In this document: one piece after another, positions 35,159 through 43,462 of the stretch | How the letters are laid out: every line of letters begins with the position of its first letter | Numbering within the stretch: position 1 is the first letter of the stretch | Assembly (NCBI RefSeq): GCF_036962685.1 | Contig: NZ_JBALOP010000002.1 | Location: forward strand, 230,229-294,228 | Source: Ferdinandcohnia sp036962685 | Lineage (GTDB): Bacteria; Bacillota; Bacilli; Bacillales; Bacillaceae_L | DNA length: 64,000 nt | Reading direction: 5' to 3' | The notes under the pieces: generated by a model | The model's input: the letters and a program-made list of their open reading frames with translations, nothing else | What the model was told of the DNA's origin: nothing | Databases searched by the model: none | Translations under genes and position numbers: made by a program

Positions 35159-36124
35159 GTGAAAACGATTCATATCACACACCCACATTCATTTAATCAT
35201 ACAGATTTACCACCAACTGTTTTAGCTTTGGGATATTTTGATGGTGTTCATTTAGGTCATCAAAAGGTTGTTGAAACTGCCAAAAAGGAAGCAAAGACAC
35301 AAGGAATTGCTTGCGCTGTCATGACCTTTGATCCCCATCCATCAGTTGTCCTTAAAAAAGATGTTACACATGTGGAATATATTACGCCATTACATCATAA
35401 AGAAGAGTTATTTGAAGAAATGGATATTGATTTTTTATACATTGTGAATTTCTCATCAGAGTTTGCAAGTTTATCCCCACAACAATTTGTGGATCAATAC
35501 ATTTTTGGCCTGAATGTGAAGCATGTTGTCGCAGGATTTGATTTTACATTTGGACGATATGGAAAAGGAAAGATGGAAGCTCTTCCCGAACTTGCAAATG
35601 GACGATTCACTCAGACAACTGTCGAAAAATTAACCTTTAAGAATGAGAAGGTGAGCTCGACGGTTATTCGGGACTTGATTCAAAAAGGAGATGTGGATCA
35701 GCTTCCAAACGTTTTGGGCAGATTCTATACAGTTAAAGGAACCGTAGTTGATGGAGAAAAACGTGGAAGAACCATCGGCTTTCCGACAGCCAATGTAAAA
35801 GCGAGCGAGGATTATATAATTCCTAAAATGGGAGTCTATGCAGTTCGTTTAAAAGTAGGTTCAATATGGCATAATGGTGTTTGTAACCTTGGTGTTAAAC
35901 CTACTTTCCATGAAAATGAGACAGTACCATCGATAGAAGTTCATTTGTTTGATTTTAATGAAGACATCTATAATAAAGAAGTTATTGTTGAATGGCATAC
36001 AAGAATTCGTTCCGAAAGAAAGTTTCCTTCCATTGATGAATTAATCAAACAAATTGGACAAGATAAGGAACAAGCAAAGCAATACTTTGAGAAAATAGAC
36101 GAACATACTTGCTTTTTATCATAA
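35159..36124 (+). CDS. ribC: Bifunctional riboflavin kinase / FAD synthetase
   Basis: Converts riboflavin to FMN and then FAD. The 321 residues have an N-terminal nucleotidyltransferase domain with GYFDGVHLGHQ near 24-34 and a C-terminal kinase domain with GRTIGFPTANV near 202-212. GTG start at 35159 after AAAAGGTGAAATAGAA. B. subtilis calls this gene ribC, other bacteria ribF. It is followed by the rpsO leader. Confidence 0.95.
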   Translation: MKTIHITHPHSFNHTDLPPTVLALGYFDGVHLGHQKVVETAKKEAKTQGIACAVMTFDPHPSVVLKKDVTHVEYITPLHHKEELFEEMDIDFLYIVNFSSEFASLSPQQFVDQYIFGLNVKHVVAGFDFTFGRYGKGKMEALPELANGRFTQTTVEKLTFKNEKVSSTVIRDLIQKGDVDQLPNVLGRFYTVKGTVVDGEKRGRTIGFPTANVKASEDYIIPKMGVYAVRLKVGSIWHNGVCNLGVKPTFHENETVPSIEVHLFDFNEDIYNKEVIVEWHTRIRSERKFPSIDELIKQIGQDKEQAKQYFEKIDEHTCFLS

Positions 36125-36137
36125 AAAGTTGTATTCT
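36109..36137 (+). promoter_or_regulatory. Possible sigma-A promoter for rpsO
   Basis: TTGCTT (36109-36114) and TATTCT (36132-36137) are 17 bases apart, overlapping the end of ribC. It would give a leader of about 85 bases. Confidence 0.4.
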
Positions 36138-36154
36138 AGTTAAGTATGAAAAAG

Positions 36155-36205
36155 AACCATTGCGTGGCAGTTCGAATCACCAACGACTGCTAGGTAATTG
36201 GGGAT
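36155..36205 (+). ncRNA. Candidate S15 (rpsO) leader structure
   Basis: GGCAGT (36166-36171) pairs with ACTGCT (36186-36191, one G-T pair) around a 14-base loop. Flanking ACCATT and AATTGGG can extend the stem with mismatches. S15 autoregulates through leader RNAs in Bacillus relatives; whether this fold is such a site is inference. Confidence 0.4.
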
Positions 36206-36227
36206 ACTATTTTAGGAGGTGAATAGG

Positions 36228-36497
36228 ATGGCTATCACACAAGAGCGTAAGAACGAAATTATCAGCGAGTACAAAACTCACGAGAATGACACTGGTTCAC
36301 CAGAGGTTCAAATCGCTGTCCTAACTGAGCAAATCAATAAGTTAAATGATCATTTACGTACACACAAGAAAGATCATCATTCACGTCGTGGTCTATTAAA
36401 GATGGTTGGTAAACGTCGTAATTTATTAACATATCTTCGTAATAAAGACGTAACTCGTTACCGTGAATTAATCAACAAGCTTGGACTACGTCGATAA
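36228..36497 (+). CDS. rpsO: 30S ribosomal protein S15
   Basis: Binds 16S rRNA early in 30S assembly. ATG 36228, with TTAGGAGGTGAAT upstream, gives 89 residues, the standard length; the three-residue longer frame overlaps the ribosome binding site. Motifs: TGSPEVQIAVLTEQI and DHHSRRGLLKMVGKRR. A terminator follows within ten bases, so rpsO can be a separate transcript from pnp. Confidence 0.99.
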   Translation: MAITQERKNEIISEYKTHENDTGSPEVQIAVLTEQINKLNDHLRTHKKDHHSRRGLLKMVGKRRNLLTYLRNKDVTRYRELINKLGLRR

Positions 36498-36505
36498 TCT
36501 ACGAA

Positions 36506-36533
36506 AAAGCGGGAGCATTCCCGCTTTTTTATT
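36506..36533 (+). terminator. Intrinsic terminator after rpsO
   Basis: AAAGCGGGA (36506-36514) and TCCCGCTTT (36519-36527) with a GCAT loop, followed by TTTATT. Confidence 0.88.
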
Positions 36534-36592
36534 AGGTTAAAAATGGAGGGATTTTTTTCCTTTCGATTCTACCAAATTTGTACAAAATTCAC

Positions 36593-36621
36593 TTTACATA
36601 TTGAACGAGTATTGATATGTT
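36593..36621 (+). promoter_or_regulatory. Probable sigma-A promoter for pnp
   Basis: TTTACA (36593-36598) and TATGTT (36616-36621) are 17 bases apart with an extended -10 TGA. A short hairpin (ACATTTGAATGT, 36657-36668) lies between it and the gene. Confidence 0.55.
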
Positions 36622-36691
36622 CGAATAAATTAGTTCATACTATCAATACATAATATACATTTGAATGTGATATAGAGAGGGGTACTATTAT

Positions 36692-38809
36692 ATGGAACAA
36701 GAAAAGCAAGTTTATTCCATGGACTGGGCCGGCAGACAACTGACCGTAGAAATTGGTCAATTAGCGAAACAAGCTAACGGAGCTGTATTAGTTCGCTACG
36801 GAGAAACGGCTGTCTTAAGTACAGCAACCGCATCAAAAGAGCCAAAACCATTAGATTTCTTTCCGCTTACTGTAAACTATGAAGAGCGATTATATGCAGT
36901 TGGAAAAATCCCTGGAGGATTTATTAAACGTGAAGGTAGACCAAGTGAAAAAGCAATTCTAGCAAGTCGATTAATAGACCGACCAATACGACCTTTATTT
37001 GCTGATGGGTTCAGAAACGAAGTTCAAGTTATCAGTATTGTAATGAGTGTAGACCAAGATTGTTCATCGGAAATGGCAGCAATGTTTGGTTCATCACTGG
37101 CGTTATCTGTTTCAGATATCCCGTTTGAAGGTCCAATTGCTGGAGTTACTGTTGGAAGAGTTGACAATCAATTTATCATTAACCCTTCAGTAAAAGAACA
37201 GGAAAAAAGTGATATCCATTTAGTTGTTGCTGGAACAAAAGATGCAATCAACATGGTAGAAGCAGGTGCTGATGAGGTCCCTGAAGAAGTGATGCTTGAA
37301 GCGATTATGTTTGGTCATGAGGAAATTAAACGTTTAATTGCATTCCAAGAAAAAATCGTTGCAGAAGTCGGTAAAGAAAAAATAGAGATTGTCCTTTTTG
37401 AGCTTGATTCAGAATTAGAAGCAGAAATTCGTGCAAAAGCTGAAGAGAACATTAACAAAGCTGTTCAAGTTGCTGAAAAACATGCAAGAGAAGAAGCGAT
37501 TAATGAAGTGAAGGCAGCAATTGTTACCGAATACGAAGAAAAAGAAGCTGAAGAAGCGACTATTAAGCAAGTTAAGCAAATTTTAAATAAACTAGTGAAA
37601 GAAGAAGTTCGACGATTAATTACAGTTGAAAAAGTTCGTCCAGACGGAAGAAAGATTGATGAAATTCGTCCTCTTTCTTCAGAAGTAGGTTTACTGTCTC
37701 GTACCCATGGTTCAGGATTATTTACACGTGGACAAACCCAGGCATTAAGTATTTGTACCCTCGGTGCATTAGGAGACGTGCAAATTCTAGATGGATTGGG
37801 GATTGAAGAGACAAAACGCTTTATGCACCACTATAATTTCCCTCAGTTCAGTGTCGGTGAAACAGGACCAATGAGAGGTCCAGGACGCCGTGAGATTGGA
37901 CATGGTGCATTAGGTGAACGCGCATTAGAACCTGTGATTCCATCCGAGAAGGATTTCCCATATACAATCCGTCTTGTTTCTGAAGTATTAGAATCAAACG
38001 GTTCTACTTCACAAGCAAGTATTTGTGCAAGTACATTAGCAATGATGGATGCGGGTGTACCAATTAAAGCTCCTGTAGCTGGAATCGCAATGGGACTTGT
38101 TCAATCAGGTGAACATTATACTGTGTTAACTGATATTCAAGGGATGGAAGATCATCTAGGTGACATGGACTTTAAGGTTGCGGGGACATCAAAAGGTGTT
38201 ACAGCCCTCCAAATGGATATTAAAATTGAAGGTCTTTCTCGTGCAATTCTTGAAGAAGCATTACAACAAGCGAAAAAAGGTCGTATGCAGATTCTAGATT
38301 CCATGTTAGCAACATTAACAACACCAAGATCTGAGCTTTCTAAATATGCTCCAAAGATTTTAATTATGTCGATTAATCCAGATAAGATTCGTGATGTTAT
38401 TGGACCAAGTGGTAAACAAATCAATAAGATCATTGATGAAACTGGCGTGAAAATTGATATTGAACAAGATGGTACAATCTTTATCTCTTCAGTTGATGAA
38501 GCAATGAATCAAAAAGCCAAGAAAATCATTGAAGATATTGTTCGTGAAGTAGAAGTTGGTCAAATGTACCTTGGTAAAGTAAAACGCATTGAAAAATTCG
38601 GTGCTTTTGTTGAAATTTTCAGTGGTAAAGACGGACTTGTTCATATTTCTGAGCTTGCTGAAGAGCGAGTTGGAAAAGTTGAGGATGTAGTCTCCATCGG
38701 CGATGAAATCCTTGTAAAAGTAACAGAAATTGATAAGCAAGGTCGTGTGAACCTTTCTAGAAAAGCCGTTTTACGTGAACAAAAGGAAAAAGAAAAACAA
38801 CAACAATAA
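36692..38809 (+). CDS. pnp: Polynucleotide phosphorylase
   Basis: Phosphorolytic 3'-5' exoribonuclease of the mRNA decay machinery. The 705 residues contain two RNase PH domains (about 10-230 and 310-545), an all-alpha linker, a KH domain (IRDVIGPSGKQINKI near 565) and an S1 domain (VGQMYLGKVKRIEKFGAF, cited as YLGKVKRIEKFGAF, near 625-695). AGAGAGGGGTACT precedes the ATG. The position after rpsO is conserved across bacteria, and the genes are separated here by a terminator and a new promoter. Confidence 0.98.
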   Translation: MEQEKQVYSMDWAGRQLTVEIGQLAKQANGAVLVRYGETAVLSTATASKEPKPLDFFPLTVNYEERLYAVGKIPGGFIKREGRPSEKAILASRLIDRPIRPLFADGFRNEVQVISIVMSVDQDCSSEMAAMFGSSLALSVSDIPFEGPIAGVTVGRVDNQFIINPSVKEQEKSDIHLVVAGTKDAINMVEAGADEVPEEVMLEAIMFGHEEIKRLIAFQEKIVAEVGKEKIEIVLFELDSELEAEIRAKAEENINKAVQVAEKHAREEAINEVKAAIVTEYEEKEAEEATIKQVKQILNKLVKEEVRRLITVEKVRPDGRKIDEIRPLSSEVGLLSRTHGSGLFTRGQTQALSICTLGALGDVQILDGLGIEETKRFMHHYNFPQFSVGETGPMRGPGRREIGHGALGERALEPVIPSEKDFPYTIRLVSEVLESNGSTSQASICASTLAMMDAGVPIKAPVAGIAMGLVQSGEHYTVLTDIQGMEDHLGDMDFKVAGTSKGVTALQMDIKIEGLSRAILEEALQQAKKGRMQILDSMLATLTTPRSELSKYAPKILIMSINPDKIRDVIGPSGKQINKIIDETGVKIDIEQDGTIFISSVDEAMNQKAKKIIEDIVREVEVGQMYLGKVKRIEKFGAFVEIFSGKDGLVHISELAEERVGKVEDVVSIGDEILVKVTEIDKQGRVNLSRKAVLREQKEKEKQQQ

Positions 38810-38820
38810 TAAACTAATCT

Positions 38821-38845
38821 AAAGCCTGGTAAACCGGGCTTTTTA
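38821..38845 (+). terminator. Intrinsic terminator after pnp
   Basis: AAAGCCTGG (38821-38829) and CCGGGCTTT (38834-38842) with a TAAA loop, then TT; one mismatch-like T-G pair. Confidence 0.8.
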
Positions 38846-38872
38846 GGTTTTTAACGCAATGTTTCTACATAG

Positions 38873-38998
38873 TTTTTGGTGTCTAGTTCCAGGCGCCATC
38901 GGCTCTCTGGTCTAGCCAATCCCTTCTGAAGGTAAAGGGCACCTTCTGCCAGCGCTCGTCTTATGCTTGTCGCAGATGAACGGGCGCCTTACACTTTT
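38873..38998 (+). repeat. Dispersed structured repeat, copy 3
   Basis: It begins TTTTTGGTGTCTAGTTCC and ends GGGCGCCTTACACTTTT. Inner hairpin GAAGGT (38928-38933)/ACCTTC (38941-38946), and outer AGGCGCC/GGCGCCT pairing. It shares long blocks with copy 1 (CAGGCGCCATCG, GCGCC end) and its first 18 or so bases with copy 2. No gene is seen. Confidence 0.8.
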
Positions 38999-39020
38999 CT
39001 TATTTTAAGTTCTACCTTGT

Positions 39021-39051
39021 CCCTCTTTTACATATTTTCTAGTAAAGAGGG
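39021..39051 (+). promoter_or_regulatory. Hairpin masking the ylxY ribosome binding site
   Basis: CCCTCTTTTAC (39021-39031) can pair with GTAAAGAGGG (39042-39051) with one bulged T. The 3' arm contains most of the Shine-Dalgarno AGAGGGGG (39046-39053) that serves the ATG at 39060, so translation may be limited unless the stem opens. Confidence 0.5.
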
Positions 39052-39059
39052 GGATAGCT

Positions 39060-40034
39060 ATGAAAAAACAATACATACAATTTTTTGTTTTTATATGCAT
39101 TTTATTGATTTCCTTTGGTTCCTTACATAATCCGTTTACAAATGATTACGTCAAGGGATTAAAAGAGAGTGCTGATGCAATTCCGGTTAGTAGTAAAGGT
39201 GATCAGTTAATAAATGAAATTGAAAAAAAGGCGATCGAGTATAGCATTCCTGCAGAAGATGCTAAGATAGACCGTGTTTGGAAAGCAACACCAGGCTTGA
39301 ATGGGCTTGAGGTGGATATCCAAGCTTCTTATGAAAAAATGAAAAAAGACGGTACCTTTAATGAAAACAAGCTCGTGTTTAAGCAGCTTTCACCAAAGGT
39401 TCATTTAGAGGATTTACCTTCCTCCGCAATTTATCGTGGTAATCCGAACAAACCGATTGTTTCATTTTTAATAAATGTCGCATGGGGAAATGAATATATT
39501 CCAGATATGCTTGAAACCCTAAAGAAACATAATGTAAAAGCAACTTTTTTCTTAGAAGGTAGATGGGTTAAAGAAAATCCGGATTTAGCAAAAATGATTG
39601 TAGATGCTGGGCATGAAGTAGGCAATCATTCTTATACTCATCCAGATATGAAAACATTATCATCTGAGCTTGTTAGAGAGCAATTAATTAAGACGAATCA
39701 GGTAATTGAGGCAGCAACAGGTAAAAAGCCGACCCTTTTTGCTCCTCCAAGCGGAAGCTACCGTGATGAAGTAGTTAAAATAGCAGATGAGCTAGGAATG
39801 AAAACCATCATGTGGAGTGTTGATACGATCGATTGGCAGCGTCCACAGCCACATGTATTAGTTCAAAGAGTAATGGGTAAAGTTCATCCCGGGGCTCTTG
39901 TTTTAATGCATCCGACATCACCAACGGCTCAAAGTCTTGAAAGATTAATTCTATCAATAAAACAAAAAGATCTTGTAATTGATAATGTTTCTACATTATT
40001 AAGTGAAGAACGTATTATACTAAAGAAAAAGTAA
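39060..40034 (+). CDS. ylxY: Polysaccharide deacetylase-like sporulation protein YlxY
   Basis: NodB/polysaccharide deacetylase-fold protein of the YlxY type, 324 residues. An N-terminal signal or anchor helix (about 4-22) points to export. The NodB domain (about 135-310) keeps the histidine motif NHSYTHPDM and the late motifs WSVDTIDW and LVLMHPT. The first motif, normally TFDDGP with the catalytic and metal-binding aspartates, reads NVAWGN here. It may therefore lack deacetylase activity. B. subtilis has ylxY at the same place between pnp and mlpA. Confidence 0.88.
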   Translation: MKKQYIQFFVFICILLISFGSLHNPFTNDYVKGLKESADAIPVSSKGDQLINEIEKKAIEYSIPAEDAKIDRVWKATPGLNGLEVDIQASYEKMKKDGTFNENKLVFKQLSPKVHLEDLPSSAIYRGNPNKPIVSFLINVAWGNEYIPDMLETLKKHNVKATFFLEGRWVKENPDLAKMIVDAGHEVGNHSYTHPDMKTLSSELVREQLIKTNQVIEAATGKKPTLFAPPSGSYRDEVVKIADELGMKTIMWSVDTIDWQRPQPHVLVQRVMGKVHPGALVLMHPTSPTAQSLERLILSIKQKDLVIDNVSTLLSEERIILKKK

Positions 40035-40065
40035 CGTGTTGTTTTTAGAACAGGAGGATACAGCC

Positions 40066-41307
40066 TTGATCAAAAAATATACTTGTCAAAATGGTGTACG
40101 AATCGTATTAGAAAACATCCCAACTGTTCGATCAGTTGCTATAGGTGTCTGGATTGGGACGGGGTCACGTAATGAAAACCCGGAGATCAACGGAATTTCA
40201 CATTTTCTAGAGCATATGTTTTTCAAAGGTACGAAAACAAGATCTGCGAGAGAAATTGCCGAGTCTTTTGATAGTATCGGTGGACAGGTAAATGCGTTCA
40301 CATCAAAAGAATACACTTGTTATTATGCAAAGGTATTAGATGAGCATGCAAAATTTGCCCTAGATGTTCTTTCTGATATGTTTTTTAATTCTACTTTTGA
40401 TGAAGAAGAATTAAAAAAAGAGAAAAATGTAGTTTTAGAAGAAATCAAAATGTATGAAGATACGCCCGATGATATCGTTCATGACTTATTAAGTAAAGCT
40501 AGCTATGAGAATCATCCATTAGGTTATCCAATTTTAGGTACGGAAGAAACTTTGGAAACTTTTAATGGGGATAAGCTTCGTCAATATATGAATGACATGT
40601 ATAAACCAGATAATGTGGTCGTATCAATTGCTGGAAATATTAATGAAAATTTTATTTCAGAGGTTGAAGCTTACTTTGGTAGCTATTCTGGAAATCAAAC
40701 GAAACATGAATTACAAAAACCTTCTTTTCATACAAATAAAATTACACGTAAAAAAGACACAGAACAAGCACACCTTTGCCTTGGTTTCAATGGCTTACAA
40801 ATCGGGGATAAAGATGTCTATGACTTAATTGTGTTAAATAATATTCTTGGCGGTAGTATGAGTAGCCGTTTGTTCCAAGAAGTACGTGAGAAAAGAGGCC
40901 TTGCTTATTCTATATTCTCCTATCATTCATCTTATAAGGATACCGGTATGGTTACCATCTACGGGGGAACAGGAAGTAAACAACTTAATGTGTTATTTGA
41001 AACGATACAGGACACATTAGCTAAACTTAAAGCAGACGGTATTACCGAGAAAGAATTAAAAAACAGCAAAGAGCAAATGAAGGGTAGCCTTATGCTTGGT
41101 CTGGAAAGTACAAACAGCAGGATGAGTCGAAACGGGAAAAACGAATTATTATTAAAGGAACATAAGAATCTTGATCAAATTATAGACGAAATTAATGCAG
41201 TCAATGAGGATAGTGTGAATGCTATGGGAAAACGAGTTTTCACCGATGATTTTTCACTGGCGTTAATTAGTCCAACAGATGATTTACCATTAAAGCTTTC
41301 AAACTGA
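40066..41307 (+). CDS. mlpA: M16 zinc peptidase MlpA (YmxG)
   Basis: Mitochondrial-processing-peptidase-like M16 family zinc protease. The TTG at 40066 behind ACAGGAGGA (40050-40058) gives 413 residues starting MIKKYTCQNG, matching relatives; the frame from 40036 includes the ribosome binding site. The inverted zinc motif HFLEH is at residues 46-50, with the later glutamate in EEIKMYED. The C-terminal half holds the second M16 lobe (SSRLFQEVREKRGLAYS). In B. subtilis this family member is reported to affect extracellular protease gene expression. Confidence 0.93.
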   Translation: MIKKYTCQNGVRIVLENIPTVRSVAIGVWIGTGSRNENPEINGISHFLEHMFFKGTKTRSAREIAESFDSIGGQVNAFTSKEYTCYYAKVLDEHAKFALDVLSDMFFNSTFDEEELKKEKNVVLEEIKMYEDTPDDIVHDLLSKASYENHPLGYPILGTEETLETFNGDKLRQYMNDMYKPDNVVVSIAGNINENFISEVEAYFGSYSGNQTKHELQKPSFHTNKITRKKDTEQAHLCLGFNGLQIGDKDVYDLIVLNNILGGSMSSRLFQEVREKRGLAYSIFSYHSSYKDTGMVTIYGGTGSKQLNVLFETIQDTLAKLKADGITEKELKNSKEQMKGSLMLGLESTNSRMSRNGKNELLLKEHKNLDQIIDEINAVNEDSVNAMGKRVFTDDFSLALISPTDDLPLKLSN

Positions 41308-41372
41308 TTTTGCTTCTAAAAAAATGGACTACTCCATAAACTGTATTAAGGACAGTGAAGGGGTGGTCTTTT

Positions 41373-41633
41373 TTGAGACTTAGTGAATTAAGTGGGAAAG
41401 AAATTGTCGATGTCAAACGTGCTGAGAGACTAGGTGTATTGGGTCAAACTGATTTAGAAATCGATGAAAGAACAGGTCAAATTAAAGCTCTTATTATTCC
41501 TTCTTTAAAATGGTTTGGTTTAAAAAAGCAAGGAAATGAAGTTCGAGTGTCTTGGCAGCATATTCGTAAAATCGGTACAGATATGATTATCATTGATATT
41601 CCAGATGAATATGGCTCAGAGGAAAATGAATAA
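41373..41633 (+). CDS. ymxH: PRC-barrel protein of the YlmC/YmxH family
   Basis: An 86-residue PRC-barrel type protein of the YlmC/YmxH sporulation-associated family; its activity is unknown. Start TTG 41373 with GAAGGGGTGG (41357-41366) upstream gives MRLSELSGKEIVDVK. Beta-strand-rich pattern through LGQTDLEIDERTGQIKALI. It sits in the B. subtilis position between mlpA and dpaA and ends at a strong terminator. Confidence 0.88.
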   Translation: MRLSELSGKEIVDVKRAERLGVLGQTDLEIDERTGQIKALIIPSLKWFGLKKQGNEVRVSWQHIRKIGTDMIIIDIPDEYGSEENE

Positions 41634-41646
41634 AGAACAAATTAGC

Positions 41647-41680
41647 CCCACGGAAAATTTCCGTGGGTTTTTTTATTTTT
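41647..41680 (+). terminator. Intrinsic terminator after ymxH
   Basis: CCCACGGAA (41647-41655) and TTCCGTGGG (41659-41667) with a 3-base loop, then TTTTTTTATTTTT. It isolates the sporulation dpa operon from upstream transcription. Confidence 0.9.
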
Positions 41681-41721
41681 GATAAAAATATTATTCTAAG
41701 CAAATTTTATCTTGTTCATTC

Positions 41722-41749
41722 ACCTATTTCAGCAATGCCTCATAGTATG
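41722..41749 (+). promoter_or_regulatory. Sigma-K-like promoter for dpaAB
   Basis: AC at 41722-41723, 17 bases, then CATAGTATG at 41741-41749. This fits the sigma-K pattern AC-N17-CATANNNTA except for the last base. The known sigma-K control of spoVF in B. subtilis supports it. Predicted leader is about 145 bases. Confidence 0.6.
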
Positions 41750-41832
41750 GTGGAGTAGATAAAATTATGGTGATTTTATTAAAGGTTTGGGGAGTCATCC
41801 CTCAAAAACTATAGGAAGAAGTTGAAGACCTG

Positions 41833-41861
41833 ATGTGAGGCTTTTACTAACAAACTCACAT
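41833..41861 (+). other. Hairpin in dpaA leader
   Basis: ATGTGAG (41833-41839) and CTCACAT (41855-41861) form a perfect 7-bp stem with a 15-base loop, inside the leader predicted for dpaA. There is no T tract, so it is not a terminator. Function unknown. Confidence 0.4.
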
Positions 41862-41903
41862 TCATCCGAGTTTCATTTTTGGTAAAAGAAGGTGATAAAA
41901 CGT

Positions 41904-42803
41904 ATGTTAACCGATATGCATGTAGCAATCATTGGTGGAGATGCACGACAGTTAGAAGTGATTCGTAAACTAATTGAATTAGATGCAAGGCTTTCTTTAA
42001 TTGGATTTGATCAATTAGATCACGGCTTTACTGGAGCTTCAAAAGAACGATTGGACGAAATCGACTTTAGAGATATAGATGCAATTATTTTACCAGTATC
42101 CGGAACAAACAGTGAAGGCGAAGTTGAAACGATTTTTTCAAATGAAACGGTCGTACTAACAGAAGAAATCCTTTCACAAACACCTGAGCACTGTGTCGTA
42201 TATTCGGGAATTAGCAATTCGTATTTAGATGGAATCATTAATGCAACAAACCGAAATTTAGTACGTTTATTTGAAAGAGATGATGTGGCAATCTATAATT
42301 CCATTCCAACTGTTGAAGGTACAATCATGATGGTCATCCAACATACAGATATAACGATTCATAATTCAAATGTTGCGGTACTTGGACTTGGAAGAGTAGG
42401 AATGAGTGTGGCAAGAAGCTTTGCTGCATTAGGGGCACATGTAAAAGTAGGTGCCAGAAAAACAGAGCATATTGCGAGAATTTCTGAAATGGGTTTAACA
42501 CCATTTCAGCTCTCTAATCTTTCTGAAGAGATTAAAGATATTGATGTTTGTATTAACACTGTCCCAAAATTAATTGTCACAGCAAATGTAATCTCAAAAA
42601 TGCCTGCTCACACATTGATTGTTGATTTAGCCTCCAAACCAGGAGGGACTGATTTTAGATATGCAGAAAAAAGAGGTATTAAAGCATTATTAGCACCTGG
42701 CTTACCTGGTATTGTTGCACCTAAAACTGCCGGGCAAATCGTTGCGAATGTCTTATCTCAACTACTTCTTGAGTTATTACAACAAAGAGAGGAGAACGTA
42801 TAA
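41904..42803 (+). CDS. dpaA: Dipicolinate synthase subunit A
   Basis: Putative dehydrogenase subunit of dipicolinate synthase (SpoVFA), which makes the spore solute DPA from dihydrodipicolinate in the mother cell. ATG 41904 with AGAAGGTGAT upstream gives 299 residues; a GTG at 41892 lies in the binding site. Features are VAIIGGDARQLEVIRKL at the N terminus and a Rossmann motif VLGLGRVGMSVARSFAALGA (cited as GLGRVGMSVARSF) near 155-175. The C terminus has APGLPGIVAPKTAGQI. dpaB starts one base after its stop. Confidence 0.96.
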   Translation: MLTDMHVAIIGGDARQLEVIRKLIELDARLSLIGFDQLDHGFTGASKERLDEIDFRDIDAIILPVSGTNSEGEVETIFSNETVVLTEEILSQTPEHCVVYSGISNSYLDGIINATNRNLVRLFERDDVAIYNSIPTVEGTIMMVIQHTDITIHNSNVAVLGLGRVGMSVARSFAALGAHVKVGARKTEHIARISEMGLTPFQLSNLSEEIKDIDVCINTVPKLIVTANVISKMPAHTLIVDLASKPGGTDFRYAEKRGIKALLAPGLPGIVAPKTAGQIVANVLSQLLLELLQQREENV

Positions 42804-42804
42804 T

Positions 42805-43410
42805 ATGACTTCATTAAAAGGGAAAAGAATTGGATTTGGTTTAACGGGATCGCATTGTACGTATGATGCAGTATTTCCTGAAATTATAAGACTTGTAGAT
42901 GAGGGGGCAGAAGTATTACCAGTCGTCTCTTGGACTGTTCAGTCGACCAATACACGTTTTGGGGAAGGTGCAGATTGGATTGAAAGAATTGAAAAAGCCA
43001 CTGGTAATAAAGTGATTGATTCAATTGTAAAAGCAGAACCATTAGGACCTAAAATTCCTCTTGATTGCATGGTAATTGCACCGCTCACAGGGAATTCCAT
43101 GAGTAAATTTGCAAACGCGTTAACAGATTCTCCTGTTCTAATGGCTGCGAAAGCCACATTGCGTAATCAAAGCCCAGTTGTTTTAGGAATTTCTACAAAT
43201 GATGCTTTAGGCTTAAATGGTATTAACTTAATGAGACTAATGGCAACAAAAAATATTTATTTTATCCCATATGGTCAGGATGCACCAACGAAGAAACCTA
43301 ATTCAATGGTTGCTCGTATGACCATGCTTCGCGACACTGTTGCAGCCGCAATTGAAGGAAAACAATTACAGCCAGTCATTGTTGAAAGGTTCCGTGACGA
43401 CGAAAATTAA
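42805..43410 (+). CDS. dpaB: Dipicolinate synthase subunit B
   Basis: Flavoprotein-fold subunit of dipicolinate synthase (SpoVFB), 201 residues. ATG 42805 follows AGAGGAGAACG; the frame extending to 42712 overlaps dpaA and is rejected. Features: GKRIGFGLTGSHCTYDAVFPEI at the start (cited as FGLTGSHCTYD), and APLTGNSMSKFANALTD (part) near 90, typical of the HFCD flavoprotein family. Both subunits are needed for DPA in B. subtilis. Confidence 0.96.
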   Translation: MTSLKGKRIGFGLTGSHCTYDAVFPEIIRLVDEGAEVLPVVSWTVQSTNTRFGEGADWIERIEKATGNKVIDSIVKAEPLGPKIPLDCMVIAPLTGNSMSKFANALTDSPVLMAAKATLRNQSPVVLGISTNDALGLNGINLMRLMATKNIYFIPYGQDAPTKKPNSMVARMTMLRDTVAAAIEGKQLQPVIVERFRDDEN

Positions 43411-43421
43411 TGAAATTTTCA

Positions 43422-43462
43422 TACTAAAGGGGAAAGAATGAAAATTCTTCTCTCCTTTAGTA
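43422..43462 (+). other. Long hairpin between dpaB and asd
   Basis: ACTAAAGG at the 5' side pairs with CCTTTAGT at the 3' side, and an inner AAGAAT pairs with ATTCTT, giving an interrupted stem across about 41 bases. The following ACTTGTATG is not a T tract, so it may be a weak terminator or a processing/stability element. An extended -10-like TGGTAAAAT at 43471-43479 follows and may serve asd. Confidence 0.5.

Noticed and set aside
20891..38998. Repeat copies as a CRISPR array, attachment sites or IS ends
   Set aside because: Three copies lie thousands of bases apart in separate gaps, with no spacers, no transposase and no target duplications I can identify.
41767..41814. A 15-codon frame with a GGAG upstream in the dpaA leader, possible leader peptide
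   Set aside because: The GGAG lies upstream of the transcription start predicted from the sigma-K boxes, so it would not be in the mRNA; no codon run suggests attenuation.
42712..42804. Upstream extension of dpaB overlapping dpaA
   Set aside because: The family start and a good ribosome binding site are at 42805; the extension only reads dpaA in another frame.
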